Shown: piece after piece, positions 35,263-47,095 of the stretch
How the letters are laid out: each line of letters begins with the position of its first letter
Numbering within the stretch: position 1 is the stretch's first letter
Assembly: GCF_000165425.1 (NCBI RefSeq)
Contig: NW_001799003.1
Location: 124,001-188,000, forward strand
Reading direction: 5' to 3'
Length of the DNA: 64,000 bases
DNA from: Paramecium tetraurelia
Taxonomy: Eukaryota; Ciliophora; Oligohymenophorea; Peniculida; Parameciidae
Notes under the pieces: generated by a model
Told to the model about the DNA's origin: nothing
Databases searched by the model: none
What the model saw: only the letters and a program-made list of their open reading frames with translations
Program-made: the position numbers and the translations under genes

Positions 35263-37402
35263 ATGAATTTTATCAAGAATTTATTTGTAAAGCAAAAATA
35301 GCAATAAAAAGAACCTCTCTTCTTTGACTCATTTACTGAGAAGATCGACCATTTTGAAAGCTAAGTAAGTATCATATCAGATGGAATTACACTAACTCAA
35401 TACCCAAAAGACATCATTTAAGTTATAAAATCAAATATTGAATAACTAAAAAAATAATTACAAGAAGCTAAAGTTTATGTAATATCATACGCATATTTTT
35501 TAGATCCTTTTTTTAGGTACAACATCTGCAGGTAAGAGTACCTTCATCAATTCACTATTGGGCCAACAAATATTGCCTTCTAGAAATTAGGAATGCACAT
35601 AAAATGTGATATTTATCGAATACAATGAAAAAATTATTATAAATGAAAAGTAGATTAACAGTTTAGATCAAGCACAATAGATTCTATTTGAAATGTAAAA
35701 GAGTAATAAATCTGAAATTGTGAATATCCAAGTCCCATCGCTCTTTCATAATTAGTTCCCTTCTGATTTGAGGAGCAGGATAGTATTCATAGATACGTAT
35801 GATTATATATTATATATTTTGATAGACCTGGTTTCAAAAAAGATGAATTGTAATCTCTTCAGGCCCATTTCTAAAAAATTGATGATAAGATTGGTCTCTA
35901 ACATCGTATAAATGTATGGGTTACCAATTACACTTCATTCGATAATGATAAGGAATTATAAAACCAAATTCTTAGCATTTATAAACCTCAAGCATCTTCT
36001 GAAATTATAAAAAAATAAAATCAAAAAGCTAGTTACTTGAAAAGTGTAATAATTGAAGAGTTTTAAGGATATTAGAAATAGTAGGACTTATTAATTAGTT
36101 CTCATGATATAATCGAAAGCTATGAATCTTTGGAGAGCGTAAGAAAGTTTTAATCCTAAACATTATTTTTTATTCTTAATAAATACGATGAAAGAAAGGT
36201 ATCTGAAGATAAAAACGTCGATCTTATAATTTAAGAAATTAGTTAAATGATCGGGAGTGAATTGAATATATTTAAGATATCAGCCTTAAGAGCTATGAGG
36301 TATAGAATATTAAATTATGGATCTTAATAAGCCATTGATAAATTTATGGAATCTTATTTCTTGGATTATAGAGATGTTGAGCTATTTGTGACTTAAAATG
36401 ATTGCAGAAAATATTGCAATGAGAAAATTAAAAATAACCCAAACCTTTTATAAAATCAAGATTATTTAAAGTTATAGAATCAATTGGAATCCAATATCAA
36501 ATTATAAATCAGTGAAGCTTTCTATGGAGATAGGTTTCTTTAGATAATACATTGGTTGATTGTATTAGAATTGGTTGTCAGTCCTTAATAAATTAAATTA
36601 GAGGAAAAATAATATGAAGCTTTGAAAGATTTAATCTATTAGTTCATAGACAATTAAATATAGAGCTATAATCATTGTATTTCAAAATTCAAAAATGATA
36701 CTATATGTCAAATCAAAAAGGATTTGGATCGTTACAAATCTCTATTATTATCTGAAGAACCATAAATCCTTATAATTTCGGCATGCAAATAAACGTTGTA
36801 AACAATGATTGAATATGAATAAAAGATTATATAATTAAATGAGGATGTAAAGAACGGATTAATATTAAAATTGTAATCCATCTTTCCATAGCAATAGAAA
36901 GATCCATTATTAAAAAGCATTTAATTGGTGGGATAAAGAGATGTGTCTATTCTTGATGGGTGCACACAATTATTTGAATTGGTGAATGAAAATAATGTCA
37001 ATGAAATTTAGAAACGTAGCTTTTAATAATATGCTGATAGTGTACAAAAAACAATGGGAGTGAGAATCAATCCAATATAGTCTTAAGTTGGAATTATTTC
37101 TACTGGACTATCTATTGCAGCCTACTTAGGAAAGAGATTCGCATTTCAAACTTTGAGATGCTCACCAATCTTTGCAGCAATAGGTATAGGATTGATGTCA
37201 TTCGACTTATCCTTTATGTTTGGGAAGTAATGGTATTCAACAAACATAATTAATGATCAATTGCATGTATATATACTTTAATAAATAGCAATGGGAATCT
37301 ACTTTGATATAATTAATTGAGGATCAAGAGAAAAGTTATAGCCAAGTAAACAAACAAACTTTTGGTTGTGTCAGAAATGTTTTAAGTAGTTTGATGTAAT
37401 GA
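35263..37402 (+). CDS. Dynamin-like GTPase with C-terminal membrane hairpin (mitofusin/bacterial DLP-like)
   Basis: 687 residues after introns 35479-35503, 35797-35825 and 37267-37288. GTPase motifs: G1 GTTSAGKSTF, G2-region Thr in ECTQNV, G3 DTPG, G4 NKYD. A long helical stalk-like region follows. Near the C-terminus a hydrophobic pair (IISTGLSIAAYLGKR; SPIFAAIGIGLMSFDLSFMF) suggests a membrane hairpin, then a helical tail. This layout fits membrane-remodelling DLPs such as mitofusin/FZL rather than classical dynamin (no PH or PRD). Organelle fusion or fission is a reasonable inference. Confidence 0.82.
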
Positions 37403-37474
37403 TAAGTCAACTTTATTTTTTAAATATTTATTAGTTTATAATCAATAAATTAAGTTCAGAAACAATGCCCTATT

Positions 37475-38142
37475 TCATAATTTTTATAATTTATCAATTG
37501 ATTTATGTAAGTATTAATTAATATGCTTTAAACGAGAAATTTCTAATTTTTAAGAATCAATTGTTTCTTTTTATTCTTTGAACTTTACTTCATACTCTTT
37601 TATTTTTTCTATCATCAATTTCTTCTCTTCTAAGTAGTTTAAATGATCATCCAATCTCTGTAAATGCTCTCTTATCACACTTTGTTTCTTATTTACTTCT
37701 ACATTCTTAACGTTTTACATATTGTCTTAGTGATCCAACCTAGCCATATTTTCTATAGTTACATGTTCTTCAATCTAATTATTTCCTCATCTTTCTCTTG
37801 TTTCTCTTCCTCCAAGGTTATTAAGGCTGACTCATAGATCTATATTTTATTCTCTAAGATCTATTCTCTTTCACTAATCTATTTCTTCTCATCTACTTCC
37901 TCCAACTTAATCGATTCCTCCTCCTCTTTCTATTACTGTTAGTTTTGCTATTGAAATTCAGCAGAGAAACTAAAACGATTGTCTTCCTTTGGATTTTAGA
38001 GTTGCCTTAAACTCTAGTTGATGAGGTTGTTTAGACTCCTACTAGATTTCTATAACTCCTCATGCATATCCAGAAGTCTATTGTATATATCCCCTTGACT
38101 GAATGAGGAGGATCTATGAGAAAGCTTCATGATTGCATTCAT
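37475..38142 (-). CDS. Coiled-coil protein, 214 aa
   Basis: ATG 38142, intron 37740-37762, stop 37475. Ser-rich start (MKLSHRSSSFSQGD), then Glu/Gln/Lys heptads throughout. It starts 26 bp after the stop of the same-strand gene at 38169. The two could be one gene joined by an unusually long intron, but the spacing equals that between other separate genes here. No family is recognised. Confidence 0.6.
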
Positions 38143-38168
38143 TAAATAGAGAATTGTAATTATATTAA

Positions 38169-38728
38169 TCAAAATTGCTTTACACACTTCTTTTCAAAGT
38201 TCTCCAGCCATTGCTTATACTTCTATTACATTTATACAAATTGGAAGTGAGCCTCCTCTATGTTTTCTTCCTCTAGTTCTTGAGTTTTTTTCGAGATGTA
38301 TGCAGTTTAAGAAGATGGGGTGATATTAATTAGCTTTCTTTTTGCTTGTTAAGTATTTTTTAAAACTGATATGTCATCATCAGTTCCTAGTTAATGGTAA
38401 AATGACTCCAATACTGTGATTCTAGTTTTACGAGCATAGGTTTCTTAGATATTTGATTATTTTCGCTATTCCTCTTACTTTCCTGGAGTCAGAAATCTTG
38501 TATTTTTCAATTTAAAAGATGGACTTTACCGTAATTGACTAACATCTTATTGTTTATTCTGACATTTTAAGGAATTAAAGTTACCTATAATTTCTCTTCA
38601 GCAGAGTTTTGCATTACCATTTTTGGAGTTTAAAAACTACTATTATTTTCTAGTCTTCCCCCTTTTAAAGCACTTCCACCTCTACGATTGCTTTAAAAAT
38701 ACGGGTTCACTCTTGTACCTGCTATCAT
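38169..38728 (-). CDS. Hypothetical basic protein, 177 aa
   Basis: Intron 38559-38584 removed. The N-terminus is basic and Gly/Arg/Ser-rich (MIAGTRVNPYFQSNRRGGSA); the rest is helical and polar. There is no recognised domain. It is adjacent to the 214-residue coiled-coil gene downstream. Confidence 0.6.
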
Positions 38729-39175
38729 TTTTATTATTAATTAATATATACTTTAACTAATATATTTAATCAATGATTTTTGTATTCTTTTGAGAAGTTC
38801 AAATCATATCTCAATTTTATTGAACTGGAAATATGAGAATGATTATTGAATTTTCTCCATCATTTAATCTTTCAATTTTTGATAGATAAAGTAATATAAT
38901 AAATATATATTATGTATTTTTGATGCTTAAGCTTTTCAAAAAGCATTTTAAGAACGAGAAGTTCAAAATTAATTGGTTGTTTTCTCCTTTAAAATAGTAT
39001 GAGATTAATAAATTAGTAGTAATACTTAATTAAACTAACTGATTTTAAATGATAATTGATGATGCAACTATAAGGTGTCTTTAATAGAAGATATTTGAGA
39101 ATTTCAGTTTGGATTAATATGAATTTATTTTATTTTTTTGTAATATTAATTAATACATAAACAAATTTAGTTAAA
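38729..39175. other. Intergenic region, nothing recognised
   Basis: About 450 bp between the inositol synthase stop and the start of the 177-residue gene, both on the minus strand. AT-rich, with no coding frame. Confidence 0.45.
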
Positions 39176-40711
39176 TCATTATTAAAACCTGCTAGCACCA
39201 TATCTAACTTCCAATCTTAGATTATCATCAATTGTTAATCCTGCACAGACTTTAACTAGATTTTCAAGCATAGCTCTTTGTCTTGATAAAGAATTGATGG
39301 TAGTGATTCCACTCTCAGATTTGGGAGCTTTCATCAAGTAACTCAACCAGGACAAGACTGTGTCAAATCTTTGGTATTCAGAAGCATCCTTGGAGAATTG
39401 AATTCTCTCGAACAATTCACATAATAACAATAGATCCATAATCAATGGAGCAGCCAATAATGAATCTTCACAAACATTGTAAACTGCAAAAGTCTATCTT
39501 CCTCCCAAGAAGATTTCAGCAATATATTCATCCATAGCCTTCTTGCTGTCACCAGTTTCAGGGCAGTACTTAATGACAATAGTATGATCAATATTCAATT
39601 CTTCCTCTGTTGGATATAACACTTTATTGGATTCCAAGATGTCATCAACACAAGTCTTCTTACTTCTTTCCTTGCTTTTGAAACAAGACTCTTATGATAA
39701 ATTTTTTCCATCATTATTTCCCAAATGATTATAAGAGATAATGGCTTTTGGTTTGATACCAGCACCAACCAAATATTCAACTAAACAAGTCTTAAATTTA
39801 GTTTATCCAGTCTTGAAATCATCTCCAGCTACAAAGACTCCAGCTTTTTCTGCTAATTCAATAACTCCTGGAACAATAGTATTTTATGGTGATCCATTAA
39901 TAAATGAACATCCTTCTAAGCAGGCAGCACATGCAAAGATTGTAGATGCACTTATTTCTGGATGACTAGATTCAATTGACTATAATAATCTCTCGGCTGT
40001 TCCATGAATATTTGGATCTTCAACACAAAATCTCTCTGTGTTTGCTGTCCATAAGAGAATTACTTTATCCAAATTATTTTATTATTTGAAATCTGCAATA
40101 TTCTTTCTAATTATGTTAAGATGCTCTAATTTATTGTCTCCTGGAATGACGTTGTCTGCTCTATCTCCTTAATTAGCTGCTATGAAGTCTGGATAATAGA
40201 TCGAAGGTAAGGGGACCAATTTCTCTAAATATGGTCTCAATTTCTATTGCAAATCGTATTCAACAACTTATGCTCTGCTCATTGCATCAGCCAAATTCAT
40301 TGAACTGATATCCCATCCACCAAATACTATATCACATGGATTAACCATTGGTAACACATCTTTGAATGGAACGAATACTTCTTCAGTATTGCATGTACCA
40401 ATCTTAATGACACTGCTTTATGTAAGAGATCCATAAAAATTTGGTTGATGAGTCCCTCCTTTGCTATTCCATGTAATATTGAATTTGTTTGCCAATATAC
40501 CACCAGTAAGAGTTGTTCCATTATTTCCACCCCATCCTACAAGCATAACACCTACCTTTGGTATTCTGGTGTCAGTCTTGAACTTGAAACTTGTTATCTA
40601 TGGTTTTGCTATGTACTTGTCTCCATTCTTTTCAATATTGGTTGACTTGTAATCATAGTCTGAAATTAAGAAGCGACCATCTTATTGAGTTGTGGTTGAT
40701 TAGACTTTCAT
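39176..40711 (-). CDS. INO1: Inositol-3-phosphate synthase
   Basis: Converts glucose-6-phosphate to myo-inositol-3-phosphate with NAD, the first step of inositol and phosphoinositide synthesis. Intronless, 511 residues (yeast 533). Signatures: NAD-binding [57 protein letters not shown] (active-site region with Lys and Asp), [14 protein letters not shown], and the C-terminal [14 protein letters not shown] and RQRAMLENL blocks. The promoter side carries a cluster of TGCG motifs (40766-40870). Confidence 0.96.
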
Positions 40712-41182
40712 TGATTGAATTAATTATTAATCAAATACATACAATTAACTATTTGTAAATATTCGAGTGCGCATACATTTTACTAATAATTAATAAATGC
40801 GCATATATTAAAAATAAGTGCGCACTTGACTATAATTATAAACAAATATATTAATTGAGAATGCGTATATAATATATATACAATGTTAATTATAATTTTA
40901 ATATTATTTAATAAATCCTAATTAATCATTATGTCATCATCAAATAAAAACTAGTTCATGAAATTAATTATGTCATTTGTTTATCAAATAATGTAAAAGT
41001 TTGATCACTTCTAAATTAAGCTAATTCATCAATGAGATTCTATATCGATACTCAGATGTTTTAAATGAAATAAGGTTGTATATCTTAGTTATTTTTTTAA
41101 CACAGTAGATAATTAGATAATTGTATTAAGTAGTCATATTAAAATGAAATATATATATATATATAAAAACGGGTTAACTAAA
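40712..41182. other. Intergenic region 5' of inositol synthase
   Basis: 470 bp holding the TGCG cluster annotated separately and an (AT)n run near 41148-41165. No ORF of coding character. Confidence 0.45.
40766..40870. promoter_or_regulatory. Cluster of TGCG motifs upstream of inositol synthase
   Basis: Four related sites lie 55-160 bp upstream of the INO1 ATG in otherwise AT-rich DNA: AGTGCGCATAC at 40766, AATGCGCATAT at 40797, a perfect 12-bp palindrome AAGTGCGCACTT at 40816, and AATGCGTATAT at 40860. The first three contain the palindromic core TGCGCA; the fourth is a TGCGTA variant. The window's other spacers do not show a similar cluster. Binding-factor identity is unknown. Confidence 0.5.
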
Positions 41183-41985
41183 TCATTAAGGCATGAGCAT
41201 TAATTCAGCCTAATAGCCGGCTATCTGTTTGAGTAGTATTTCAGATGAGGGTGTTTTTTTTATATTATTTTGATGATATGCCTTAAGACAAAGATTTAAC
41301 TTAATCATGAGCGAGGTTCTTTTGTCAAAGTATAGTTGATGATCCAAAAGAGAGTCCAACTAAGTAATCTCATTAGTAGCAATGGTTATCACAGAAGATT
41401 TAGAAGTTCTGATGTTGAATTAGTACTGACATGGATTTAATAGTTTTTTTGGTTGTTTAATTACTTCTTATTCTTCCTCATGAGAGTTGGCCTTGGTTGT
41501 GATTAAGGATTGAGGTGGAGATACTTCAGATGGCTTAGTTACAGGAGGAGGAGTGTATTTGATGGTCTTCTTGAATTTGATAGTCATGGCAGCTTTGAGG
41601 ATTTGATAGAGTATATTGACGATGCGCAATACTCTTAAGAGAAGAGCGGCAGCGTAGATAGTTTCAGTATTAGTGATAACCTCTAAGATGACAAGGAGAT
41701 CGAAGAACATGAAGCACCCATATATAAATTGAAGTGGATCTTGGAAATTACGAAAGTATTTATAAATATCTGGGGTAAGTAGTGAGGCTACGACATATCT
41801 CACCTAGCTAAGGAACACCATCATACCTTGGTGTCTGAGTAATTATTGTACTCATGAATGAGTGACAATCTCCATACTCCCTAAGCTGGCATTTTTTAAG
41901 GCGACCTCAATCTATCCAATAAAAGAACATTCAATGTCAGTTCTACACTTCCCCAAATTAGTTCACCCAAGTTTCCCTCTATCAT
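41183..41985 (-). CDS. Putative membrane-associated protein, 259 aa, unknown
   Basis: Intron 41804-41826 is removed. Hydrophobic stretches around residues 80-125 (FIYGCFMFFDLLVILEVI; IYAAALLLRVLRIVNILYQIL) suggest one or two membrane or amphipathic helices, followed by a Pro/Ser/Thr-rich linker (YTPPPVTKPSEVSPPQS) and a helical tail. No family is recognised. It starts 37 bp downstream of the rhomboid stop, on the same strand. Confidence 0.62.
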
Positions 41986-42022
41986 AGATCCGTTTTAATA
42001 TATTAATAAATTATATAAATTA

Positions 42023-42737
42023 TCATATTTTCCCTCTTGTAGCAAAGTAAAATGCCAACCCAGCCAAACAACCACCCAAATGAGCATCATGACCAATACC
42101 ACTTCCATCACCTTATCCTGCCCAACCTTAGTATAGTATCAACAATCCCACTACCCATGCTGGCACTGGAATAAAAAACAATAAAATTATCTCTCTTGGA
42201 AAATTGCAAATATAATATGTTAATAAAGCATTGCATGCAGCACTAGCACCCAATGATACCCCTGCTTATCTTTATTACATCAATCCTCCCACCAATGCTC
42301 CTGCCAAATATACTGCCAGCAATCTCTTTGATCCGAAATATGCCTCTATTGTCCTTCCAAAGAAGTAAAAAGTCACCATATTGAATACTTAAAATTTCTA
42401 GAATTTTTACATAGATGTAATGTATTCTAATGTGAAAATGAATATGTTATAAATGTATGCAATTCTCTTAAACTCATTGATCCGGGATGGAGAGTAAAAT
42501 GTTTATACATGAAATTCTAGTCGATATTTAATGAGCATTTACCTTGTCAAATGCAGGAAAATGCCATAATGCATACACGCCAACATTTATTCCTATTAAG
42601 TAAAAGTAAAGTGGCATTTATAATCTGTCTAAGAATCGATCCACTTTTCCATAATGGAATTGTGGCTTATGATTCAGCAAAAATGTTTGTTTCAATTATT
42701 ATGGTGATTTTGATAATAATTTTGCTATTTTTAACAT
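42023..42737 (-). CDS. Rhomboid intramembrane protease, mitochondrial PARL-like
   Basis: 221 residues after introns 42517-42542 and 42388-42410. The N-terminus is basic and amphipathic (MLKIAKLLSKSPQQLKQTF), suiting a mitochondrial targeting peptide. Then come hydrophobic helices, the L1-type HLLFNMVTFYFFGRTIE segment, the catalytic serine motif GASAACNAL and the catalytic histidine in HDAHLGGCLAGL. The Ser-His dyad is intact, so activity is expected. PARL-type rhomboids act in the inner mitochondrial membrane; localisation here is inferred from the N-terminus. Confidence 0.88.
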
Positions 42738-43189
42738 TAATAATATTAATAATATAATATTATTATTATCTCAAATCGAATATGATAAAGTTGAGATTCA
42801 AAACATTCCAAATGGTTTCCATCGATAAATAAAATAAACTTCCTTATAATCTAAATATTTATAATTACCTTATAAGATTGATTGATTAATATATACAATA
42901 CAAAAGTTAAGAATCCACACACATGTACAATAAAGATGAAAAAATAATTGAAGAAGGCACATCACAAGTCAGATAAAATATATAATTTCATATTTATTAA
43001 AAAATAAAGAGCTTAAACAATTGATACCAAGGATCCCAATTAAGATAGAACAAAACAAAATGATAAATAGTTAATTAATACAGATTCAGGACAGTATAAA
43101 TAATTTGAAGATGTAAATTATATACATCCTATATAATTTGTCCTCTGATTATTATTTATATTATTAAAACTACTATAGTTTTATATTCA
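42738..43189. other. Intergenic region, nothing recognised
   Basis: 450 bp of AT-rich sequence upstream of the rhomboid gene and downstream of the 244-residue coiled-coil gene. It includes an ATT-rich run near 42735-42770 but no coding frame. Confidence 0.45.
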
Positions 43190-43924
43190 TCATTTGTTCT
43201 TTAACTATTCTTTTAGTTCTATAATTTCTTATTATAACAATTTTATGAATTGCTCTTAATGAGTCATTTAGGCCTTTGTAATTTCATCCCTTATCTATTC
43301 TTGCAATTGATTTTATTTATTGTTTTCCAATAATTAGGAGGACTTGCATTATAACTCAACTGCTAATTTTTGAACCATTATTTATGAGTCATTCAACTTG
43401 ATTATTAATTCGTTCTTCTCTTATTTCAATTGATCAACTTAGTTTAAAATGAAAATATTTTATTGATCAAAGTGATCATACTAAAATTACTATTATTCAA
43501 TAGATGTTTCTAACTCATAAATCTAATTCAATAATGCTTAATTATCAAATTCTAATTATACAATCCTTTCACTTTTTTAATTCATCAATGACGTCAGTTA
43601 ATCTAATTCATTTATTAAAGTCTCCAATTAACCAGAGAATAGCAATTTTTATCTGAATGCGCTCTATTACAACTATTATTCATAGGTCAATATTTATTAT
43701 TTCAATTATCTGTTATTCAAGATCTATTCATCTAATTAAACTTATAATCTTTTATTCTTTTCTTTGAATTGCTCTTCCAGTTTGTAAATGTATTATTGAA
43801 ATTAATTGACCTGTGCTTTCAAGTTTGCTATTTCAGAGTGGTAGAAATCGTAACTTAATTCTATATGAGGAGTTTCTTAGGTACTCGAAAAGTGTTGCCA
43901 ATCTCTGACTGTATATTCTTACAT
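43190..43924 (-). CDS. Coiled-coil protein, 244 aa
   Basis: Intronless. Starts MQEYTVRDWQHFSSTQETPH and becomes an uninterrupted Gln/Glu/Leu coiled coil (AQVNQFQQYIYKLEEQFKEK). The ATG is 40 bp after the stop of the same-strand RCC1-like gene. A single-gene model would need a 58-nt intron, far outside the local size range, so two genes are preferred. Confidence 0.65.
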
Positions 43925-43964
43925 AAGTAAATTTTAATTATAACAGCTAAATGTATTAATATAT

Positions 43965-46044
43965 TCATGAGTCACTTATTTTAATCAATTTTTTGGCCTC
44001 CCTTTATTATTTGAGCAATCTTTCTTGCATTTTCTTATATTTTCCTTGAAAGAGTTTAGTGTCATCCTTCAAACGCTTCCATTTAATCGGCAGAAAGCAT
44101 TATTCTTTAGTCATTAGATTATCCATTAATAATTTTTCATGATACCCATTATGAATTCTTTTGACATATTCATATTTCATGATATCAGGATGATCAATGA
44201 ATTCATGATGATTTTGGTCATCAACAAATTCTCTCTAAGTGGTAGGTTGTGATTTTACAATTTGTCTTGATTCTGTTACTGTTTAAGATTTAACAATTTA
44301 TCTCAATTCCCTTTAACTGGCAGGCTACGATTTAATATTTTATTCTCTTTGAATAATAGGTTAAGATTTATTATTTTATTCCTTTTGACATATTGGTTAT
44401 GATTTGATAATTTACACTTAATAAGGAATATACAATGGATTCAATCTTTCAGATTCTAAAATGAGATCAGAAACTTTGTCAATTTCAATTGCTTAATATA
44501 ATTTGGTATTCAAAATGTTTAAAGGTATTTTAGTTCTTTATTAGGTTCTGTTTTCGGAATCTTGTGAAAGTTTCCGAAAAACTTCCCATGATTCTTTGAG
44601 AGTCTTCACTTCTTTGGCAGACTCTTTCATCTTATCATGGACTTTACCTGATTTAAGAACATTCATTTTATCTTTCCCCATTTCCAATTTAGTCGTGTTG
44701 GATCTCTTTTTATGAATCGAATTTTGACCTTCTCGATATTCTTCTGAAACTTACATAGTGCATCTTCTCTTCAATTGCTAAACATACATGGACTACTTTC
44801 TTTATAGTCTTGTATATAAGAAATCCTCAGGTTTCATTTACTTAACTTATTAATCCAAAATTTTCGCATTTATTTCCTAAAGGCATTTTGTCTTCTTATT
44901 CTCATCATAATACATATTCCTAATCTTGTTGTTTTTCAATTCTACATACTCCTTGTATTTTTAAACTCTATCCTTTATCTATTATTTAAAATGATCAGAC
45001 ACTCTATAAGCTTATTCATTTCCGATGAACAATACAATATCATCTCCACAAATAAATTGTTCACAGCGAAACCCTGTCTTTACATATTATGGAGTAGGAT
45101 TGTAAGCATTCCATTAATAGAGACGACCAAGTTGATCCACACATGCAGCTTACTTCGAAGTCACCTCAATCTTACGAATATTTGAATAAGTATTTGGCAT
45201 CTACAATTCCTTTATATTCAAAGCTTCCTCAAAGCTCATACTCTTCAATCCACTACCCCACTCATACAATATTCCTTCTTAGTTTAATACTAAACTATAG
45301 CTGATCCCACACTAAACATCTTAAATATCTTCAAGTTAAGTGATTCTTGTTGGACATTATACAAAAGTTTGGAAAGAATAACCAGCCATCTACAATCCTA
45401 ATTCTCCATTCTTACCATTACCCCAAGAATAAACCCAATTGTTCTCATCCAAAGCCAACGCATGGGTGTTTGAACAAGCTACCTTCCTTACCTTATTCAT
45501 TATTAATACTGGTTTTGATGTTGAGACTACATTCAGTTTTGCTCCTAATAAACTTGTAAACCCCTATCCAAACAACTCTCCATTTGAAATATAATAGAAA
45601 CGCTCGTTTTAAGCATTTAGTTGAGTTACTGATTTCACTGGAACCCATTTGGCACGCAAGCACTTCCCTTTAAATTAAGAACAAGAGAAATTGCTCTCAC
45701 CCCAGTAGTACATTCTATCTTAATAATAACCATATGAGTAAGTCTCCGAACAAGATATTAGGCTATAATTGCACTCTAATTTTAAAGGTTTCTTTTGTAC
45801 ATCAGAGATTTCTCCCAAACCCAATTGTCCATGTGAGTTGTCACCAAAAACCCAAATATCATCTCTATTTTCATAACATTTGTTTATTGTACTTCTCTCC
45901 TAATAAAAAGAATGATCGAAACGATCCATACATTCTTATTATTCTGGCATCTAATGGGATATAATTCACTGAACCCACAGGTTTAGAAATCACCAAATCA
46001 GTTCGGCCAATAAAGAACACTACTTTAAATTGCACAACTACCAT
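43965..46044 (-). CDS. RCC1-repeat protein with helical C-terminal extension, 683 aa
   Basis: One 28-nt intron at 45865-45892. The first ~350 residues are RCC1-type blades (VFGDNSHGQLGLGEI; YYWGESNFS; VYSWGNGKNGELGLQMAGY; LYEWGSGL), the propeller found in RCC1, HERC and Nek8/9-associated proteins. The rest is a Lys/Glu-rich helical region with a short repeated unit QREQN-IKSQP in four related copies (near 44230-44400). A chromatin, Ran or ciliary role cannot be decided from sequence; the repeat section appears specific to this lineage. Confidence 0.78.
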
Positions 46045-46537
46045 TGCTCAATTACATAGTTTATTAATTTCTAATTATAAATTATTTATTATATCAAATA
46101 GAGATAACCATTATAATTATGAAATATTAAATTATGGCATTTCATAAATGCAATTTCCATTCTAAATTTTACATATTATACAATTTTGAAATATTAAGGG
46201 AATATCATTACATAATATTAATCTGTTAAGTTTTATTATGTGCTAAATAAAAAAGTTCTAATCCTTTTTGGTTAAAGTAAACAATAAGCGAATTAACAGT
46301 TTAAACTGTAAATGAAGATAATCATAAAAATTAAAATCATTTTCCTCATATCATTTTAGAGAATGATATGGATAAAATTATTGATTTTATAATGTATTAT
46401 ATAATAAATTTTTATATTTAATTTTTAATGTAAAATAATTGGATATTGATTTAAGATGGCACTCACGAGTCTTTATCTCTAACTACTATATACTTTATGT
46501 AGATTAATAATAAATATTGAGAATATAATAATTTTTG
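46045..46537. other. Intergenic region, nothing recognised
   Basis: Divergent or flanking AT-rich DNA between the RCC1-like gene start and the minisatellite. No coding frame is seen. Confidence 0.45.
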
Positions 46538-47095
46538 AGGAATAAAGAATAAAAATAGAATTATAAATATAGATATTATATTTTGAATATAATGATGATT
46601 ATGAAACTCATGCTAGTTATGCGTCATTAACTTTAGTGAAGAATAAAGAATAAAAAAGGGAATATAAAAATAGGATTATAATTATAGATATTATATTTTG
46701 AATATAATGATGATTATGAAACTCATGCTAGTTATGCGTCATTAACTTTAGTGAAGAATAAAGAATAAAAATGGGAATATAAAAATAGGATTATAATTAT
46801 AGATATTATATTTTGAATATAATGATGATTATGAAACTCATGCTAGTTATGCGTCATTAACTTTATTGAAGAATAAAGAATAAAATGGGATTATAAAATA
46901 GGATTATAAATATAGATATTATATTTTGAATATAATGATGATTATGAAACTCATGCTAGTTATGCGTGCATTAACTTTATTGAAGAATAAAGAATAAAAT
47001 GGGATTATAAAATAGGATTATAAATATAGATATTATATTTTGAATATAATGATGATTATGAAACTCATGCTAGTTATGCGGCATTAACTTTATTG
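46538..47095. repeat. Minisatellite of about 114-bp units derived from the 3' end of the SF-assemblin gene
   Basis: The segment ACTCATGCTAGTTATGCG recurs at 46606, 46721, 46836, 46949 and 47063, giving periods of 115, 115, 113 and 114 bp. The last copy is the real 3' end of the minus-strand gene (stop at 47065). The other units copy its last ~25 coding bases plus ~90 bp of 3' flank, with small changes (GTCATT versus GGCATT; TTTAGTG versus TTTATTG). Units 1-3 and 4-5 form two subtypes. The array is absent next to the other gene copy at 52.4 kb. Confidence 0.92.

Noticed and set aside
37475-38728. One gene instead of two
   Set aside because: It would need an intron of about 59 nt, twice the local maximum; the second part has its own ATG 26 bp after the first stop.
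43190-46044. RCC1-like and coiled-coil genes as one gene
   Set aside because: It requires a 58-nt intron or a mini-exon with atypical splice sites, while separate stop and start codons are well placed.
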